The notes beneath the pieces are model-generated. The model was not told the origin of the DNA. It ran no database searches and saw nothing but the letters and a program-made list of their open reading frames with translations. From Dioscorea cayenensis subsp. rotundata (Eukaryota; Streptophyta; Magnoliopsida; Dioscoreales; Dioscoreaceae): DNA of 64,000 bases. Where the stretch lies: positions 31,124,625 to 31,188,624 of the forward strand of contig NC_052490.1 of the NCBI RefSeq assembly GCF_009730915.1. Direction: 5' to 3'. This document shows positions 36,885 through 49,380 of this stretch, in pieces (position 1 is the stretch's first letter; the number at the start of each line of letters is the position of its first letter). Both the position numbers and the translations under genes were made by a program.

Positions 36885-39800
36885 ATGATGTCCAGATCGT
36901 ACACCAACCTGCTAGATCTCGCCGCCGGGAACTTCTCGGCGCTCAGCGTCGGGGGCGGTGGAACACCACGAGCCAGGCGGCTACCCCGCGTCATGACCGT
37001 CCCGGGCATCGTCTCCGAGCTTGACGATGAGGAACGTAGCGTTTCCTCTGATGTCCCTTCTTCGCTTGCACAGGATCGGATCATTATTGTTTCGAACCAG
37101 CTGCCTGTGCGCGCCCGCCGCCGGCCGGATGGCCGTGGGTGGTCGTTGTCTTGGGATGAGGAGTCGCTTCTTCTCCAGCTCCGGGATGGGCTTCCTGAAG
37201 ACATGGAGGTTCTTTATGTCGGTTCTCTCCGCACTGACTCTCCTGTCGACCCCAGTGAACATGATGATCTCTCGCAAACGCTTCTCGATCGGTTCAAGTG
37301 CGTGCCTGCGTTCCTCCCTCAGGATCTTCTCGAGAAGTTCTACCATGGGTTTTGCAAGCAGCGCCTATGGCCTCTCTTTCACTACCTGCTGCCTTTCCCC
37401 GGGCCGCACCATGGCGGCGCCGGCCGTTTCGATCGGGGGCTGTGGGAAGCGTATGTTCTCGCCAATAAGATCTATGCTCAGAAGGTCATCGAGATCATCA
37501 GCCCCGAGGATGACTATGTCTGGGTTCACGATTACCATCTCCTTGCTCTTCCCTCCTTTCTTCGCCGCCGGTTCCTCCGTCTTCGCATGGGGTTCTTCCT
37601 CCATTCCCCTTTTCCTTCATCCGAGATCTATCGCACGCTTCCCGTACGGGAAGAGATTCTTCGGTCCCTGTTGAACTGCGATCTCATCGGATTTCACACC
37701 TTTGATTATGCTCGGCACTTCCTGTCCTGTTGCTCGCGGATGCTCGGGCTTGAGTATCAGTCTCGGCGGGGGTATATCGGCCTGGAATTCTTCGGCCGCA
37801 CTGTTGGCATCAAAATCATGCCTGTTGGAGTCCATATGGGACAGCTTGAATCCGCCCTGGGGTTTCCTGATCGTGAGTGGCGGGTTGCTGAGCTAAAGAG
37901 GCAATTTGAAGGGAAAACCGTGCTTCTTGGTGTTGATGATACTGATATTTTTAAAGGGATAAATCTGAAATTGTTGGCCTTTGAACAGATGTTGAAGCTG
38001 CATCCCAAATGGCAGGGAAGGGCTGTGCTTGTCCAGATTGCTAATCCGGCCCGAGGGAGAGGAAGGGATTTGGATGAGATCCAGGTGGAGATCGAGGATA
38101 CTTGTAAGAGAATTAATGAGCAATTTGGCAATGATGGTTATAGGCCAGTGGTGTATATTAATCATGACGTGTCTTTCAGTGAAAGGATTGCATACTATAC
38201 AATTGCAGAGTGTGTGGTTGTGACTGCAGTGAGAGATGGGATGAACCTGATTCCTTATGAGTACATTGTGTGCAGGCAGGGGATATCAGGTTCTGAAGCA
38301 AGCCAGGATTCAGGTTCTTCTGTAAAGAAGAGTATGCTGGTGGTGTCGGAGTTTATCGGGTGCTCCCCGTCTTTGAGTGGTGCCATACGAATCAACCCTT
38401 GGAACACAGAGTCTACCGCGGAGGCTATGAATGAAGCAATATCTATGTCTGAGGCAGAGAAACAGCTGAGGCATGAGAAACATTATAGATATGTTAGCAC
38501 ACATGATGTAGCTTATTGGTCGAGAAGCTTCATGCAGGACATGGAGAGGACTTGCAAGGATCATTTTAGGAGGAGGTGTTGGGGGATCGGGTTGGGCTTT
38601 GGATTCAGAGTGGTGGCTCTTGATCCCAATTTCCGGAAGCTCAATACTGATGTGATAGCTTCAGCATATCAGAAGGCCAAGAGCAGGGCAATATTGTTGG
38701 ACTATGATGGCACAATGATGCCCCAGACATCTATTAACAAGACCCCCAGTGAGGAGGTTATTTCCATTATCAATAAATTGTGTTCTGATAGTAAGAATAT
38801 TGTCTTCATTGTCAGTGGGAGAGGAAGGGACAGCTTAGGGAAGTGGTTCTCACCGTGCAAGAAGCTCGGCATTGCAGCAGAGCATGGGTACTTCCTGAGG
38901 TATGCTTATCAACTCCATCTATTATGGATTTTATTCTACATTAAAAGTCCAGTATTTGACGTCGCCTACTATTTTCCCACTAATGAATAACTCTGTTCAT
39001 GAATTGCTATTAATCTATAGAGTTTTGTTAATTTATCTGGAGTTGGATCTTGGCTTCTTGTATTTTCTAGTGCTTAAGATGGGCCCAAGTAATTATTATT
39101 ACTTTTGATGCTCTCAATCATTACATACTGACAACAGCAGTCCCTTTACCATAAATCTACATGCTTTTTTCCCTTTGAAGATCAGATGCTTTTGCTCATT
39201 TGCTGTCTCTTCATCTTTGAATTCCTTGTTAATGCACTATCATCCATGGAAGCGAAATAATTAATTGGAAAGAGGAAATTTTGACTTATCTTTTATATGA
39301 CAGTTATGTATTAAAGAATGTCTGAAATTTTATTCAAAACAGTGGATGTTAAAAGTATCTATGTTTTGCTAAAATTATTTAGGCTGATCACATATTCTTT
39401 CTTGGGTGAAAATCCTTTTCAAAAAAGTATACCTGATTGAGATTTGTACGTTGATATCTATGCCTTTAGCTGCTTTTGTCAATTTTTTTTTCTGTAATCT
39501 GCCACACTTTCCCCCTTCCCTTTTTTGCGTCATCAATGGATTTTTATCACATTCCTTAGCTAGAGTTTTTTTATGAAAGTGGAGCATTAAGATGATACCC
39601 TCGGTTGCACTTCATCTTTTGCAGGTGGAGTGGGGAGGATGAATGGGAAACTTATGGGCAGACTAATGATTTCGGATGGATACAAATGGCTGAACCAGTG
39701 ATGAAACTGTATACAGAATCAACTGATGGGTCTTCTATAGAGACTAAAGAAAGTGCACTAGTGTGGCATCATCAGGATGCAGACCCAGACTTTGGTTCCT

Positions 39801-40541
39801 CTCAAGCTAAAGAGATGCTGGACCACCTGGAGAGTGTGTTGGCTAATGAACCAGTTGTTGTGAAGAGTGGTCAGTTCATTGTGGAAGTTAAGCCACAGGT
39901 GTGTGTTCTCTCTTGGTGATTTGTTGTCTTACTTATTTGCCACAACTTGAGTTAAACACTAGCTTCTATTTTATGCTTATGAACTGTTTTGTTTTTTATC
40001 TCTCTTTCTATTTATAAGGCACAGCTTCATACGATGAGATTTTTAACTGAGTTTGTTAGGTTCAAATCGAGCATTGATTCTTTATTAAACAGAAGGTCAC
40101 CTTGGCAACATTTTGTATTCAGTGAATTTCCCTGTGACATCTCTTATGGATGATCAGTATATGATTTAACTTGGCGCTGTGTGTTTGCAGGGAGTTAGCA
40201 AAGGTCTAGTTGCTGAGAAGATCTTATCATCTATGTTTGAACATGGGAAACAAGCAGACTTTGTCTTGTGCATCGGTGATGATAGATCTGATGAGGAAAT
40301 GTTTGAAGGTATTAATGGATTAGTGAATAAGCATTTGGTTGCCCCGAACACATCATTGTTTGCTTGCACAGTTGGACAGAAGCCAAGTAAGGCCAAGTAT
40401 TATTTAGATGACACATCTGATGTGATAAGCATGCTACAAGGTCTCGCAGAAGCCTCTGAAGAATCATCATCTCCTGTCTTCTCTGACGAATCTGAACTGT
40501 CCCCTTCCAGTGAAGTGCAAACTGAAAGACTATATGTTTAA
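36885..40541 (+). CDS. TPS (class II): Class II trehalose-6-phosphate synthase/phosphatase-like protein
   Basis: A sugar-signalling protein of the TPS5-11 group. Exons 36885-38899, 39625-39898 and 40191-40541 give about 879 aa, close to the usual 850-870. The N-terminus MMSRSYTNLLDLA is typical of class II. A GT20 synthase domain spans about 60-545 (DRIIIVSNQLPVR near residue 64; WVHDYHLLALPSFLR). A HAD-type phosphatase domain follows from about 600, with LLDYDGTMMPQ near 604, IVSGRGR and IGDDRSDEEMFEGI. The two-intron layout in the phosphatase half matches this class. Class II members mostly lack measurable synthase activity and are regarded as regulators tied to SnRK1 and 14-3-3 proteins; that is family knowledge. 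The phosphatase motifs look intact here, which alone does not prove activity. Confidence 0.94.
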
Positions 40542-42060
40542 ACTTCAATTTTGGTCCCCATATCTACCAAACCCAGGAATCGGAGCCACAGAAAGCAACC
40601 TCATAGCATTCGGCGTTGGAAGCACTTAAATGGACTTATGAACTTATAATAGAGGAATGGGGACCCCGTGTTTATATGAATCAGGACCCTTTTTGTCGAC
40701 GCACTTGTTTGCAAATGCTGGAGCCAAAATTTCTGCCCCTACTCTGGTTCAGACTCAAGAGTTGCAATTTTGGATGTGTTTTAAGTTGTTGGATCCCTCG
40801 TTGCTAAAGTTATTCTCACACTGATGATTGCCGGATAATCCTCTGGCTAGCGGTCGATAAAACTAGCGCAGAAGATTGTTATGTTAACCAGCTGAAACAG
40901 TACTGATAAATGATATAACCCAGTTTGCCACCCTTTGTAGAAAATCCTATTCCGTATGTCAGTTCATTTTTCTATCATTCCAGTGGGGTAATCTTCTTCA
41001 TTTCCTTTTGCAGTATTCATTGATTGAATTATCTTTCTTTTCTCCTCTGGTGAAGAAAATGAATGGATATACTGCCCTGCCCCTTCAACCGTGCTAGTTT
41101 AGTTTAGTTTTTTTCAAAGGTTGCAAAATGTAATCAGTTATGATTCTTTGAACTGTTGTTGTTTGCTCATTTGGCTGTTGTACCTTTTTTTTTTTTCTGG
41201 ATTGCTTTTTTCTTTACAGTGAAGAATGATTTCTAATAGAAAAGGGAGGTCAAACCTCTTGTAAGTTATAACAGGCATGGTAATCTATTTTTGTAATAGA
41301 TTTATTACTATTCCTATGACATCCTTTATGGCATCATCAAGTGCCTTTTTTTTTATAGTAAGTGCTTTTTTTATGAATACTATCAAGAAACGTGGGGGAA
41401 AACCAGGATTTGATGGACAAATCCCTAGCAATTGGTACTTTTCCAATGGATGATGATTCATTACTTTTTTGGTTTTTTTTAAAAAAAAAAGGTCAATTGA
41501 GTGGTCGTTAAAGAAGCCACCCTCCTACACTCCAAAAAGACGTGGATATCAGATATCCAAAAGCACATATTCCACTTGTGGAATGACATTTTCATTTTCT
41601 GACCAGAATATTTTGAGCTAGAATAAATTTGTTATTGTTATCTCATTCTAGTGGATGAAACAAAAAAATTGACCATCATCTACTCACAAAGATTCGATAA
41701 AAGCTTAAGATTACTCAAGATAAATACCATTGGTGCTAAAAAATAATTACTCATAAATACCATTTCCAAAGGATTTGTTCTGTGAAACTGCAATCTTAAT
41801 TACAAGTGAGCTGGTTAATTACAGCAGAAAACTATACCTGCGGTTAGTAGAGTTTGGTGAACAATTAGCTTTTTAATTATCCTACACAGTATGATCAACT
41901 TTTGCCCAGTAAATCCTGTGGAGTCCAATACATCTACTTTAAGATCTATTAAAGCAAAAAAACTATTCCGCAGATTTTTAGGGCACATCATATTAGCTTT
42001 CATCATGGAATCAACTAAACAAAAAGAATCTTATCGCGTTGTAGCAGCGAGACACATGCA
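40542..42060. other. TPS 3' flank and spacer between convergent genes
   Basis: The TPS 3' UTR is probably within about 40542-41350. The remainder runs to the 3' end of the KDEL-receptor gene on the opposite strand. No further gene is seen. Confidence 0.5.
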
Positions 42061-42071
42061 TATTATCCATT

Positions 42072-44207
42072 TCAAGCGGGAAGTTGAAGCTTTGAATTGT
42101 TTTTCCAACTGGAAACACAAAACATGTACAAGAGTTAAGACTTGTTTTGATTTTGGATAAACCCTCACCAGAATCAATGCATTGCCAAATAATGTTAGAG
42201 CCTTACCTTATGAAGTAGTAGTAGAAGAAATCTGCATATAGAGCCGACTGCACAATACCGGCTATCCATGCTGGAGATTACACAGAATCAGGACAGGACA
42301 GGTGAATTTAGTTATAATTTTAACCAAATTTGTATAAGCTAAGAAACTTACAAATCCACCGAGTGTAATTCTTTTCTGTAAAATAACGATAGATCCAATT
42401 GAGAATGTAAAACCCCCGATATGCTCTGGAAAATTTTTAGAAAGAGGAAACAATATAGATCAGTGAACGAGTTTTTCTTGTGCTAATAAAGCAAGGTAAA
42501 TCAAACAGACTCATTTTCTAGAATTCATAGTTCATTGGAATAAAAAAGAACTAACAAACTACAGTCAATTTTACAGAACATTCTCTGTCCAATATAGTAA
42601 AATTATCCGCACGCTATTATAAAAGGAAAGTCAATTCAAAATACATGTGGTATCCCCAATTATATGAACTACACCGTAGAAAATGAACTCCATTCAGATA
42701 TAAATAAGTGAGAGGAGTCACATTTACTATCCTGAAATGAAGAAACCTAACAAGAAAAAAAAAGCATTCATACCACAAGTGCACAGTTTTGACACACACA
42801 CACACACACACACATATAATTGATAGTAAGGAAGATATAGATGCACTAAAAGCATGTAAGTTAGAAACAATACCCAAGAAATAAAACATATTGTCCTGTT
42901 AAATTGTCCACATTTCCACTTCTCTGTAGTAAAACCAATTGGGGAAGAATTGCAACAGCTTCCAAGTATATGGAAAATGCCCAAAGCACCTGCCAACAGG
43001 ATGATTAGTGCGCTGTGAAGCAGAAAAAAAAATTCTTCAAATGTTAATATACCAAATGAAACTGTGTATTTGAAAAACTTAGTAACAGTAGTTACAGAAG
43101 CCACATCGAAGAACCAATTCAAAGTGCTCAGAAGCTTTCACAAATTAACCACAAGCATTCCAAGTATAAAACTAAAATGGAAGATGCTTCCTATTATAGG
43201 TCTCATCTTAAAGCGACCCATATATATAAATATGATAGCCCCCTCATAATCATTTCCAAGAGGAGCCTATTAGAATTTTTGTCATTTATATATATTCTTA
43301 TCCCAAAACAAAACAAGACAGGAAGTTCTGAAACTCATATGCCTCGGTGACATAGTCTATCTTATAATAAGATTTATACAACTCTTCTCGTCGTCATAAG
43401 TGAAATTGTTTATGTATATAAATATCTATAGATACTGAATGTGGAACACATTCATTATTGTTCTCTAATTATCCTATTCCACACTCTGTGTAACCTATCT
43501 GCATCCAGCAAGATATCTGTCAGGTGCTGACTCTTAACACATTCTCCTTCATCTCTATCTCATTCTTTCAAATGCCACAGAAAATAAAAATCACAATCAT
43601 CTCCAGACTCCTACATTGAACTAGTTATTCAAGTTTCTGACTTTCTTTCTATTCTCCATAGCTTCTTTCCAAGCATTAAATCTAGTCTAGAAACAGAATA
43701 CATGTAATAAAAACCACAGGATCATATAAACAAAGCTAGAAACCACAAGGACCAAATCAAATTACCTCTTTGATGGTGAACTTATCATGGAAAATGAGCG
43801 CAAGGACAAAGCTCACTGCAACAAGGAAGTAATGCCGGAATGTATCCTGATCTTTATCGTAGCTCCTCCGAACCAGTGGATGCCTTCGCATGCACCAAAC
43901 GATAGCAACAGAGCTGGTTATGAACACCACTTTCATCACGCTATTGTACAGCGAGATGAAATCCGTGAACAAATCCAAATACCTCGCCACAAACACCATC
44001 ACGTAAAGCTCCTGCGTCTTCAACGAAATCCCTAGAATCCCTCAAAAAAGTCAGAATTTTAAAAAAATTCCCCCCCAAAAAAAAAAAAAAAGGATTGAAC
44101 AGCAATCCAACAATACCGGAACATGATTTCGTGGCGTAGATTTTGAGAAGGAGGATGAGGACGCTAATTAGGTGGGTGGTGTCGCCGGCAAGGCGAAAGA
44201 TGTTCAT
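42072..44207 (-). CDS. ERD2-like: ER lumen protein-retaining receptor (KDEL receptor)
   Basis: A seven-membrane-segment Golgi/ER receptor that returns K/HDEL proteins to the ER. Six exons on the - strand: 44207-44117, 44031-43766, 42989-42874, 42425-42352, 42270-42207 and 42108-42072. Together they give 648 nt, or 215 aa, the family length. The start MNIFRLAGD is the conserved N-terminus; the in-frame ATG at 44222 is not needed. Landmarks: [91 protein letters not shown] and the end [12 protein letters not shown]. The last coding exon is only 37 nt and easily missed. The 5' UTR has a (GA)n run at about 44262-44281, and the second intron has (AC)n near 42793-42814. Confidence 0.95.
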
Positions 44208-44836
44208 GGTGCCGGATCGCAAGGAACCCTAGAAATTTGGGGATTCGACCGAGAGGAACTGGAGAGAGAGAGAGAGAGAGAGAACGGGCGGGAGGGTGAG
44301 TGTCGTGAATCACGGAATTGGAGGGACAGCCGGTGAGTGTTTGACGTGCCACGTGGCCGATCAAATCACAACAGGAACTAGCCTCTAACGGGTACGGATT
44401 CACGGTTAGCGGATTCGGGCAAACGGATTGGGAGCCCGATTTCTTTTCTTTTATTTTATTTTTAATGGGATTAACCTTAAGTTTGTTAAACAGAAAATAT
44501 AAAAAAATTAGTACAGACAAAGTTATAGATGTAACAAGGTATAGACATACGATATAAAATAAGAATTAAGAACAATAAATCAATTTAGTGGTGAACAGAC
44601 TTAAACTCTGCACAAATAAATAAAATTAGAAAAAAAAGCAAAGACTCAAAACGACTAGGCATCAGCAATCCATCAATCCATAGTATTTGTTGTGTCAAAT
44701 TTGAACATCATGCCATTACAATTATGTTTTTGGGACTAAAAAACTCTAAGCTACATTTTACAATGTTGATTGAATCTTTTAATGCGTTTTACTTTTGGTG
44801 GCACTGTAGAGAACCATCGACAGAAACCCAAAAGTT

Positions 44837-45634
44837 GTAGGATCAGTGGTTGGAGTTTCGTGCTCCTGCTGATATTTGGCCTCACCTTTTCCAGTCTTCA
44901 AGGGATAAGGAGAGTACTGTGAGGGATCTGCTCGATAGGGTAGCGGTGCTTCCATTGGGTGCTTTCCCAATGGAACATAACTTGATTGTTAATTTCCGGC
45001 TTCAAGATTTTGCTAATGAAGATGTTAGGCGGTGGAGACTTTCTTCAAATGGGGTCTTCACTGTTAAATTTTTTTACCACTTTTTGAATGATGGTGGGCT
45101 CAGTTGCAAGTGGACTCCTGTCATCCTAAAGGGTTGTTGTCCCAAAAAGATTAATTTTTTTAATTAGTTAGCATGGGATAACAAGATTCTCACTTTGCAG
45201 AACCTTGCAGTGCGTAGGTGCAATTTTCTGCAGAGCATCACCTGTGTGATGTGTAACGCTGATGTAGAAACCTCGGATCACCTTCTCACCCGTTGTGAGG
45301 TGGCTACACATATTTGGAATTACTTTGGTCAACTCTTTGGGGCCCGACGTAATCCATACTCCTTGAGGGACTTGTGGGGAAATTGGCGTAAAATTCTTAG
45401 GAAATCCCTTACCCCTTTTTGAGATTTGCTTCTACGAGCTATTACTTGGAATATTTGGATTGAGAGAAATGCGCACATCTTCAATTTTGCATGCTCTTCG
45501 CTTCCTTCCATTATTATTAAAATTATTCATATCCCCCACTTCTGGTGGGGTTGACTTATTGGCCATCCATGTTGGTGCCCTTTTTGTATTTTTTTTAATG
45601 AATGTGGTTTATCCACTTTTTCTATAAAAAAAAA
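44837..45634 (+). mobile_element. 5'-truncated LINE insertion with target-site duplication
   Basis: About 800 bp of LINE 3' end flanked by 13-bp repeats aaacccaaaagtt (44824-44836 and 45635-45647), with an A-run immediately before the right copy. It encodes the zf-RVT region (44850-45422: FYHFLNDGGLSC, CPKKINFFN, then CNFLQSITCVMC and DHLLTRCEVATHIW), interrupted by TAG at 45165-45167 and a TGA at 45420-45422. The exact duplication and A-tail suggest a fairly recent insertion. It belongs to the same family as 2291-3982. Confidence 0.85.
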
Positions 45635-45647
45635 AAACCCAAAAGTT

Positions 45648-46215
45648 ACACATTGATACAGCTCCGCCAAAAATTTTGGATTTTTTTTTTTTCACTTAGG
45701 ATCATTCTAAGCTTGGAGCTTTTGGAGTTCATATAATTTTAGTTTTTAGATGATATTGCTCATATATGATATGAGTTTTGTTTGTCTAATATAAGAGAAA
45801 ATTCAATCCTTTTAACTCTGTGGATAATACTTTTTTTTAAAGAAAAATAGATCTAAAATATATTAAATATGATAAAAATAAATACAATGATAAAATTATA
45901 GAGAATAAGGATACCAACTTCACCTTAGAAAAATAGCAACTTTTTGCTAAGTGAAAGAGTGGAAGATTGAAAAATCAACTCTTTCTCACAATATTAGTTG
46001 AGGTGAGTAGTATATTTATTTTATATAAATAAAAAATAAAAGCAAAAAAGTTGTGATCAACCAAAATAACAAAATTACGATACAACTTAGCCACACACTG
46101 CGGTAATTATATGTCTTTATTATAAAGAAAAGAAGATAAATTTATTTAAAGTAAGAATTTTGAAAAAAAAAAACATAAATAGAGGTTTTAGTTTCAGCTC
46201 ATAATATCTAAGGGT
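45648..46215. other. AT-rich spacer
   Basis: No gene seen. Confidence 0.5.
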
Positions 46216-46223
46216 GTAAATGA

Positions 46224-46668
46224 TAGGGGTGAGCATTATTCGGAAAAACTGAATCCCAAACCCAAACCAAACCAAACCAAATAAGAAGTTTGGTTCGGTT
46301 ATTGAATTTTTCTGGTTTGATTTGGTAATAATTATATTGATAATTTGCTATTCGGTTCAATTCTTTTTTTTTTTGTAAAAAAATTTTGTTTAATTGAAAC
46401 CGAATCGAATTATGTGATATATGATGAATTAAAAAAAATTATGAATTAATAGTTCAATTAATTGCCCTACAAATTATTAAATTTTTTTTATAATTTCAGT
46501 TAAATAACAAATTTCGGTTAATAATCTAAATGACTCAAAAAATTTTGGTTTGGTTAATTTCGGTTTTTACCTTTATTTGGTTCGGTTCTCATTTTTGAAC
46601 ATATTTTGGTTCGGTTAACCAACAATTCGGTTCGGTTCGGTTCGGTTCGGTACCGATGCTCTCCCCTA
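46224..46668. mobile_element. hAT-type MITE with 8-bp target duplication
   Basis: A 445-bp non-coding element. The ends are inverted: TAGGGGTGAGCAT at 46224-46236 and the complement TAGGGGAGAGCAT of 46656-46668, differing at one position. It is flanked by an exact 8-bp repeat gtaaatga (46216-46223 and 46669-46676), the size made by hAT transposases. The interior has CCAAA-rich sequence on the left and an array of TTCGG units on the right (46625-46650), partly complementary, so the strand could fold back. There is no transposase, so it would depend on one elsewhere. Confidence 0.85.
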
Positions 46669-46676
46669 GTAAATGA

Positions 46677-48028
46677 TACACCACTACTCACAACCACCAC
46701 AATTTAACAAAAAGTTAAACTCAACTTAATCATAGTCAAGTTGAGCTTAAATTTGAGTATTTCTAGTATTGAGTGAGATGAGTTTGAGTATTTTAATATT
46801 TGACTCAAATCTAATCGAGTAGTTATATATATAATTTTATTTTGAAATTAAATTTTATCCCTATAAAATTAAAACCTAAAAATCTATTTTTTTTTTCAAA
46901 AATAGTTAAATGACATGTAATTGTAAATTTTGATTTGAGCTTCAGTTGAGTTTGAGCATAAAAATATTTATAGTCAAATCTAATTTATTAGCTTGTATTG
47001 AGCTTAATTAAGTAAGCTAAAATAACTCGATTTATGTATTAATTGAGTTCAAGCTAAAAATTAAAACTTAATAAAATTCAAGCTGAGCTTGAGTGATAAA
47101 TTTTCAGCCAAACTTGAGCTTGATCTTGTTCTTGATCAATTACCTTATTAATAACATTTGTATAAGATCATACTATTGCCATTCTAACAAAGAGAAAGTA
47201 CAAACATCCTATGCTTATGATGATGCCAGCCTGAGACAGTTGCAAATTATTAAAATATGTATAAAAAGGAAAGAAAATTACTGTTGAATTAGATAATTAT
47301 AATTAAATGGATATTTTAATATTTTTTATTTTTTAATTTGAAACTCTGGAAGATAGCCCGTAAGAAGATAGAGTATAGGGGTATTCTTTCCCTCACAAAA
47401 TAATAAATAATTGGTACAAAAGATTCCATCCAAGAAGTAAAATAAGTTGGAGAAGACAAACGAAAGGCACAAAAATAAATAACAATAATAACTAAAATCA
47501 TGTATCTAATCTTTGCATATCACATCATGGTGTCATATCAAAATATACTTGGTCTCCCACTTTCATTGGAAACATATTTTAAATTTACCTCATTAATTCA
47601 TAAATTAACTTTTTAAATACATTGTTAATTCAGCAGATTCATACATTAAAAAAAAAAAATTTAAAACTAGAGTTCAAACGCATAACAAACATTAAAGATT
47701 ATTAAAAGAGTTAGGAGAACATTGCAAGTACACACATGTCACTTGACCCAACAAACAGGTGACAGCCTATTAATGATAACGGTCCCCATCCTCAAATGAG
47801 ACCCAAATTATAGTCATTACTTCATTAAAAGAAGGGTTTAATAGATAATCACTTTGTTTAGTGTGACTCGAGAACAACTGATTTAATTAATAGGATGCAT
47901 GCACTTAAAAGTCCAAACTTGGGACTTGTAGTATTTCATTTGGACATATTGAAACTATAACCAAACTAACGTGCTATCCTCATGCCAATGTTCTAATAAT
48001 ATTCACAAATTATAAATATTTAATATTT

Positions 48029-48077
<49 letters not shown>

Positions 48078-48540
48078 CAAAATAACACATCTCACGTGTT
48101 TAGATTAGTCTTGTCAAATCTTGTAAAGCAGTGGTCCTCATGTTATGGTTCCATATCTAATTTATTATATTATTTTTTAAGAAAATAAAGATTAGAAATT
48201 TAGCAATGAATGTCCAAGTATGGTCGGTTGCGTTCACTATAATCATCATAAAAATAAAAAAAACTTTATATGAAATTAAATAAATTTTTATTCGAGAATC
48301 ATGATGTTTTCAACCGCTTCAAGAAAAAAAGGAAAGAAAGAACCGTGAGATGTTCACAGGAACTTGACGCTTTGCTTGCTTTAAGATTTTCTGAATTTTT
48401 TTAATTAAATTAAAATACTTATATAAAATAAAAAAGTCTACATAAATATTTATTTATTTTTTTAAATATATAAATATTTAAAAGAAAATTGGTTTTTTTT
48501 TTTAAATTAAAAAAAAGGGTTATATAAAGTGGGAAGGCCA
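46677..48540. other. AT-rich intergenic DNA
   Basis: Contains about 40 bp of (AT)n at 48037-48075. Stretches near 46735-47110 repeat variants of ttgag(c/t)tt-aa, a low-complexity pattern. No gene is supported. Confidence 0.55.
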
Positions 48541-48589
48541 TGGTCCACTTTGGAAGCGAAAGCACCGCTCACTGTAGTACACTAGTGCT

Positions 48590-48707
48590 GTCACATGCCT
48601 TCTTCTCGTCTGCTCTATTCTCCAGTTCCTCTCAAGCCTTCTCACCAGATCGGAGAAACCGAGATCTACTCTGAGAGTCTTCATTGGAATCGTCGTCGTT
48701 GATTCAG
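48590..48707 (+). promoter_or_regulatory. Probable non-coding first exon of the STICHEL-like gene
   Basis: Pyrimidine-rich leader-like sequence ending gattcag|gtttgttc, a plausible donor. A leader intron would then end shortly before the ATG at 49381. A (GGT)n run lies at 48796-48809. This is inferred from layout only. Confidence 0.35.
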
Positions 48708-49380
48708 GTTTGTTCTTCTTCCAAGTCCATATAAAAGCGCTACTTTTCTTTTTGCTTTATTGTAGTATTGGTTGTTGTAATTATTGTTGTTGTTGGTGGT
48801 GGTGGTGGCGGTGTTGATTTGCCATGTTCTGAAGGAAAGTTTGTATTTTGTTTCGTCTCAGACTTGTTTAGAAGTATTTGGGATTTGAGGTAGAGTACCT
48901 GAAAACGGTGTTTCATTCATGTGAGCTGGTGTTTTGTGAGGAGGAGGTGGAGGAGGAGATTGTTTGAAATGAATGTTTGAGTGAGTTTTTCATTTTGGTG
49001 TTCTTTTTAGAAGCACAATATGTTTTGGAAACTAGGAAAAAGGAGTTATTTTTAGTTCTCTTTTGTGAGTTCTTATATGGTTGTTATGATTGTTCTGCTG
49101 CCCTTGATGGTATATTGGTATCCCTTTATTGTTTAGAGAGGTTAATACTTACTCTCTTCAAAGTTGGATTTTTTTTTAGTGTGTATCATCATGGTGGTGC
49201 TTTGAATCACACTTGTTCTGGTCTTTGCGCATTGTTCCTGTGGAATGAGATGCATAGCTTGACCTAGCATTGTTGTAATCAAGGATAAAGAATGTGTCTT
49301 TTGGTATGGAAGACACTGTCAATCCCTTTTTATGGTGATTCTATGCTGTTTTCTGGCCAAAATTTGATCAGAAACTGATC

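Noticed and set aside
37021-37674. 217-aa + frame and several - strand frames inside the TPS first exon
   Set aside because: They overlap the GT20 domain in other frames and come from the high-GC third positions of the TPS gene.
30060-48080. Long (AT)n and (AAT)n arrays as possible functional repeats or CRISPR-like arrays
   Set aside because: They are simple microsatellites with no spacers, and the genome is a plant's.
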